Assembly: GCA_965223045.1 (NCBI GenBank)
Contig: CBDCVN010000013.1
Coordinates: forward strand, 4,402,001 to 4,466,000
DNA from: CBDCVN01 sp965223045
GTDB lineage: Bacteria > Deinococcota > Deinococci > Deinococcales > Trueperaceae
Direction of reading: 5' to 3'
Length of the DNA stretch: 64,000 nucleotides
A model generated the notes under the pieces. The model saw only the letters and a list, made by a program, of their open reading frames with translations, made no database searches and was not told the DNA's origin. Shown here one piece after another: positions 62,351 to 64,000 of this stretch. The position numbers were made by a program, and so were the translations under genes. Numbering within the stretch: the first letter of the stretch is position 1; every line of letters starts with the position of its first letter.

Positions 62351-63733
62351 ATGCCGATACTCACCGAAATTACTAGAGAAATTTTAAGAGGAAATCTCGA
62401 CTTTGAATCCTTCTCGCCTCCTAATTTTTATCTTAATTGCAAACTCCGCTTTGCTCGCATGAGTAGAGATGAAATCAAAACTTATCAACTTAGGAAAGTG
62501 CAAAACATCATTAACTACGCGTTACGATATTCTGCTTTTTTTGCAAAACACTATCGTGACCTTGATGTTAATCGTGTGTGGTCATTACCAACGGTTAACA
62601 AGGAACTCATGATGGAAAATCTAAGTACTTACAACACGATTGGTTTGACTCGTCAAGAGATTCTTGATTTCTGCTTAGAAATTGAACGTAGCCGAGACTT
62701 CTCAAAGCGCCTTAAGGATGTCAACATAGGAATGTCATCTGGAACCAGTGGCAACAAGGGCGTTGAAATCACAACACGTCGTGAAGAAGCCTATTTGAAA
62801 ACTGCCTTGTTTGCACGTTTCCCCCTGCCCAAAGCAAAATTAAATCTAGCCTTTATCTTGCGGGTAAGCACGCCAGCTTTCCAGATTAACAGGTTTGGGC
62901 ATCATCTAACCTATATCAACCAGATGAACCCCCTAGAAGAGATATGTGCTCAGCTTGAAAGCCTAGAGCCCAATGTTATTTCAGCACCAACATCTATGTT
63001 ACGTTTACTAGCAGATCAAGTGGAACAGGGTAAACTATCTGTTAACCTAAAAGAAATTGTCTCCTATGCCGAAATTCTTTATCCTGAAGACAAAAACTAT
63101 CTCAGTCAAGTTTTCAACTGTCCAGTTTTTGAAATCTATAAAGCGACTGAAGGTGCCATTGCATTATCCTGTCGCCTAGGGAACCTGCATATCAACGAGG
63201 ATCTTATTGCTGTGGAATTATTTGATGAGAATGGAACACCTACCCAAGCTGGCAAACCCTCACACCGTATGCTGGTCACTGACCTCCACAAAACATCGCA
63301 ACCCATCCTACGCTATGAATTAGATGATGTGCTAACAATAAGCCCTGAACCCTGTCTATGTGGATCATCTTTTCGAGTGATACAACAAATCCAAGGACGA
63401 GCTGATGATTTGTTTTGTGGGGTACGCGCAGACGGTGGGCAAAATCAATTTATCTTCCCTGATTACATTCGCCGTGCTATCATCGTGTTGTCTGATACTA
63501 TTAAGGACTATCAGGTCATCCAAACAGACCTTGATGCAGTGAGCGTACACCTCTTGGTTTCAGAAAAAGCTAACATGGACGAGCTTGCTGATTTAGTAAA
63601 GGCAAGCATTCAAAAGGTCTTTACAGCGCATGGTTGTTGCCCACCCGAGGTCAAAGTTGACTTTTTACCCCCTATACCAAATGCTAATTCATCAAAGTTA
63701 ATCCGCATTCATCGCGCCTTTGATAGGCCTTAA
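62351..63733 (+). CDS. PaaK/F390-synthetase-like adenylate-forming enzyme
   Basis: 460 residues. P-loop-like SSGTSGNKGVEITTRREEAY near 128, IYKATEGAIALSC near 260, and YELDDVLTISPEPCLCGSSF near 320, as in phenylacetate-CoA ligase and coenzyme F390 synthetase. It should adenylate a carboxylate; the acceptor may be CoA, a carrier protein or none. No phenylacetate pathway is nearby. Next to it is an acyltransferase-like gene, so a modified lipid or small molecule product is possible. Confidence 0.85.
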   Translation: MPILTEITREILRGNLDFESFSPPNFYLNCKLRFARMSRDEIKTYQLRKVQNIINYALRYSAFFAKHYRDLDVNRVWSLPTVNKELMMENLSTYNTIGLTRQEILDFCLEIERSRDFSKRLKDVNIGMSSGTSGNKGVEITTRREEAYLKTALFARFPLPKAKLNLAFILRVSTPAFQINRFGHHLTYINQMNPLEEICAQLESLEPNVISAPTSMLRLLADQVEQGKLSVNLKEIVSYAEILYPEDKNYLSQVFNCPVFEIYKATEGAIALSCRLGNLHINEDLIAVELFDENGTPTQAGKPSHRMLVTDLHKTSQPILRYELDDVLTISPEPCLCGSSFRVIQQIQGRADDLFCGVRADGGQNQFIFPDYIRRAIIVLSDTIKDYQVIQTDLDAVSVHLLVSEKANMDELADLVKASIQKVFTAHGCCPPEVKVDFLPPIPNANSSKLIRIHRAFDRP

Positions 63734-63742
63734 GAAGGAACT

Positions 63743-64000
63743 ATGAAACGTCTCATGGCTTTAGACCTTGTGCGAGGTGTGGGTATTAGCTTAATGGTTT
63801 TTTTACATGCGACAACCTTCCACTACGAAGCGATTACCAGTCTTGATTTTGATAACCCTCCTCTTATCATAACGGTGGTTGGCTTTTTGCTCATGTGGGC
63901 AGGGCTATTTGCTATTACTTCTGCTACCGCTTACACTTTTTCTTCGGGCTTAAGGTTGCACAATAGCACTATTTCAAAGGGGCAATTGCTCAGGAACTTC
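63743..64000 (+). CDS. Acyltransferase/DUF1624-like membrane protein, 5' part
   Basis: Open from the ATG at 63743 (AAGAAGGA before it) to the window end, 86 codons. It starts MKRLMALDLVRGVGISLMVF and LHATTFHYE, then a TM helix, the signature of heparan-alpha-glucosaminide N-acetyltransferase-like and related multi-TM acyltransferases (R..alD..RG..i..M...H). The His at 22 may be catalytic. It continues beyond the window. Confidence 0.75.
   Translation, partial: MKRLMALDLVRGVGISLMVFLHATTFHYEAITSLDFDNPPLIITVVGFLLMWAGLFAITSATAYTFSSGLRLHNSTISKGQLLRNF

Overview
The window is about 40% GC bacterial chromosome. It best fits a low-GC member of the Deinococcota (Deinococcus-Thermus, perhaps a Trueperaceae-like lineage). 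The main pointer is a 1037-residue envelope protein with signal peptide, one SLH domain, a coiled coil and a long beta-barrel-like region, the architecture of the SlpA-type proteins of that phylum. The housekeeping cluster obgE-nadD-yqeK-LCP-rsfS-yraN-nfeD and an orphan roadblock protein fit. Several accessory genes look cyanobacterial in style, so the phylum is an inference. No rRNA, complete tRNA or CRISPR array was seen.

Layout. 1-3.5 kb: secreted or lipoprotein repeat proteins (DUF5648-like, pentapeptide, leucine-rich) that share a duplicated signal-peptide leader. 3.6-8 kb: a GC-rich, probably transferred luciferase-like oxidoreductase, a macrodomain protein, a membrane protein, a diguanylate cyclase and a roadblock protein. 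8.04-9.47 kb: a long non-coding gap with nested inverted repeats that may be a structured RNA. 9.5-19.1 kb: the core cluster on the minus strand; rsfS has no usual start codon and seems to begin at AUU or AUA directly after the LCP gene; slpA ends with a clear terminator. 19.5-38.8 kb: metabolism, repair and envelope genes (rtcB, DinB, lipB, aldehyde and acyl-CoA dehydrogenases, DUF2330, TetR/MFS pair, two-domain cytochrome P460, msrB-msrA, Crp/Fnr, NDH-2 with an N-terminal membrane module that recurs three times in the next protein).

38.8-50.3 kb is a defence and toxin-antitoxin island: a type I restriction-modification locus (hsdM, hsdS, fic, hsdR) in which a 161-bp MITE splits hsdR inside the Walker B motif, an IS630 element splits a MazE/AbrB-type antitoxin, and ParDE, HigA-like and MNT-type genes fill the space between hsdM and hsdS. 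Restriction should be lost while methylation may persist.

50.4-64 kb: gdhA with a von Willebrand A protein, a release-factor-like small protein, an IS3 element with 3-bp target duplication, then secreted PAN and FG-GAP-like proteins, a hydrolase and a run of small membrane proteins with two CPBP intramembrane proteases, an SRPBCC protein, a PaaK-like adenylate-forming enzyme and the start of an acyltransferase-like membrane protein. Four transcription units here (52.6, 55.7, 58.15 and 59.45 kb) share one promoter-like element, so they may form a regulon. This is the best candidate for an undescribed system in the window. The palindrome CTCGAG occurs roughly fifty times in the window but not in the two IS elements.
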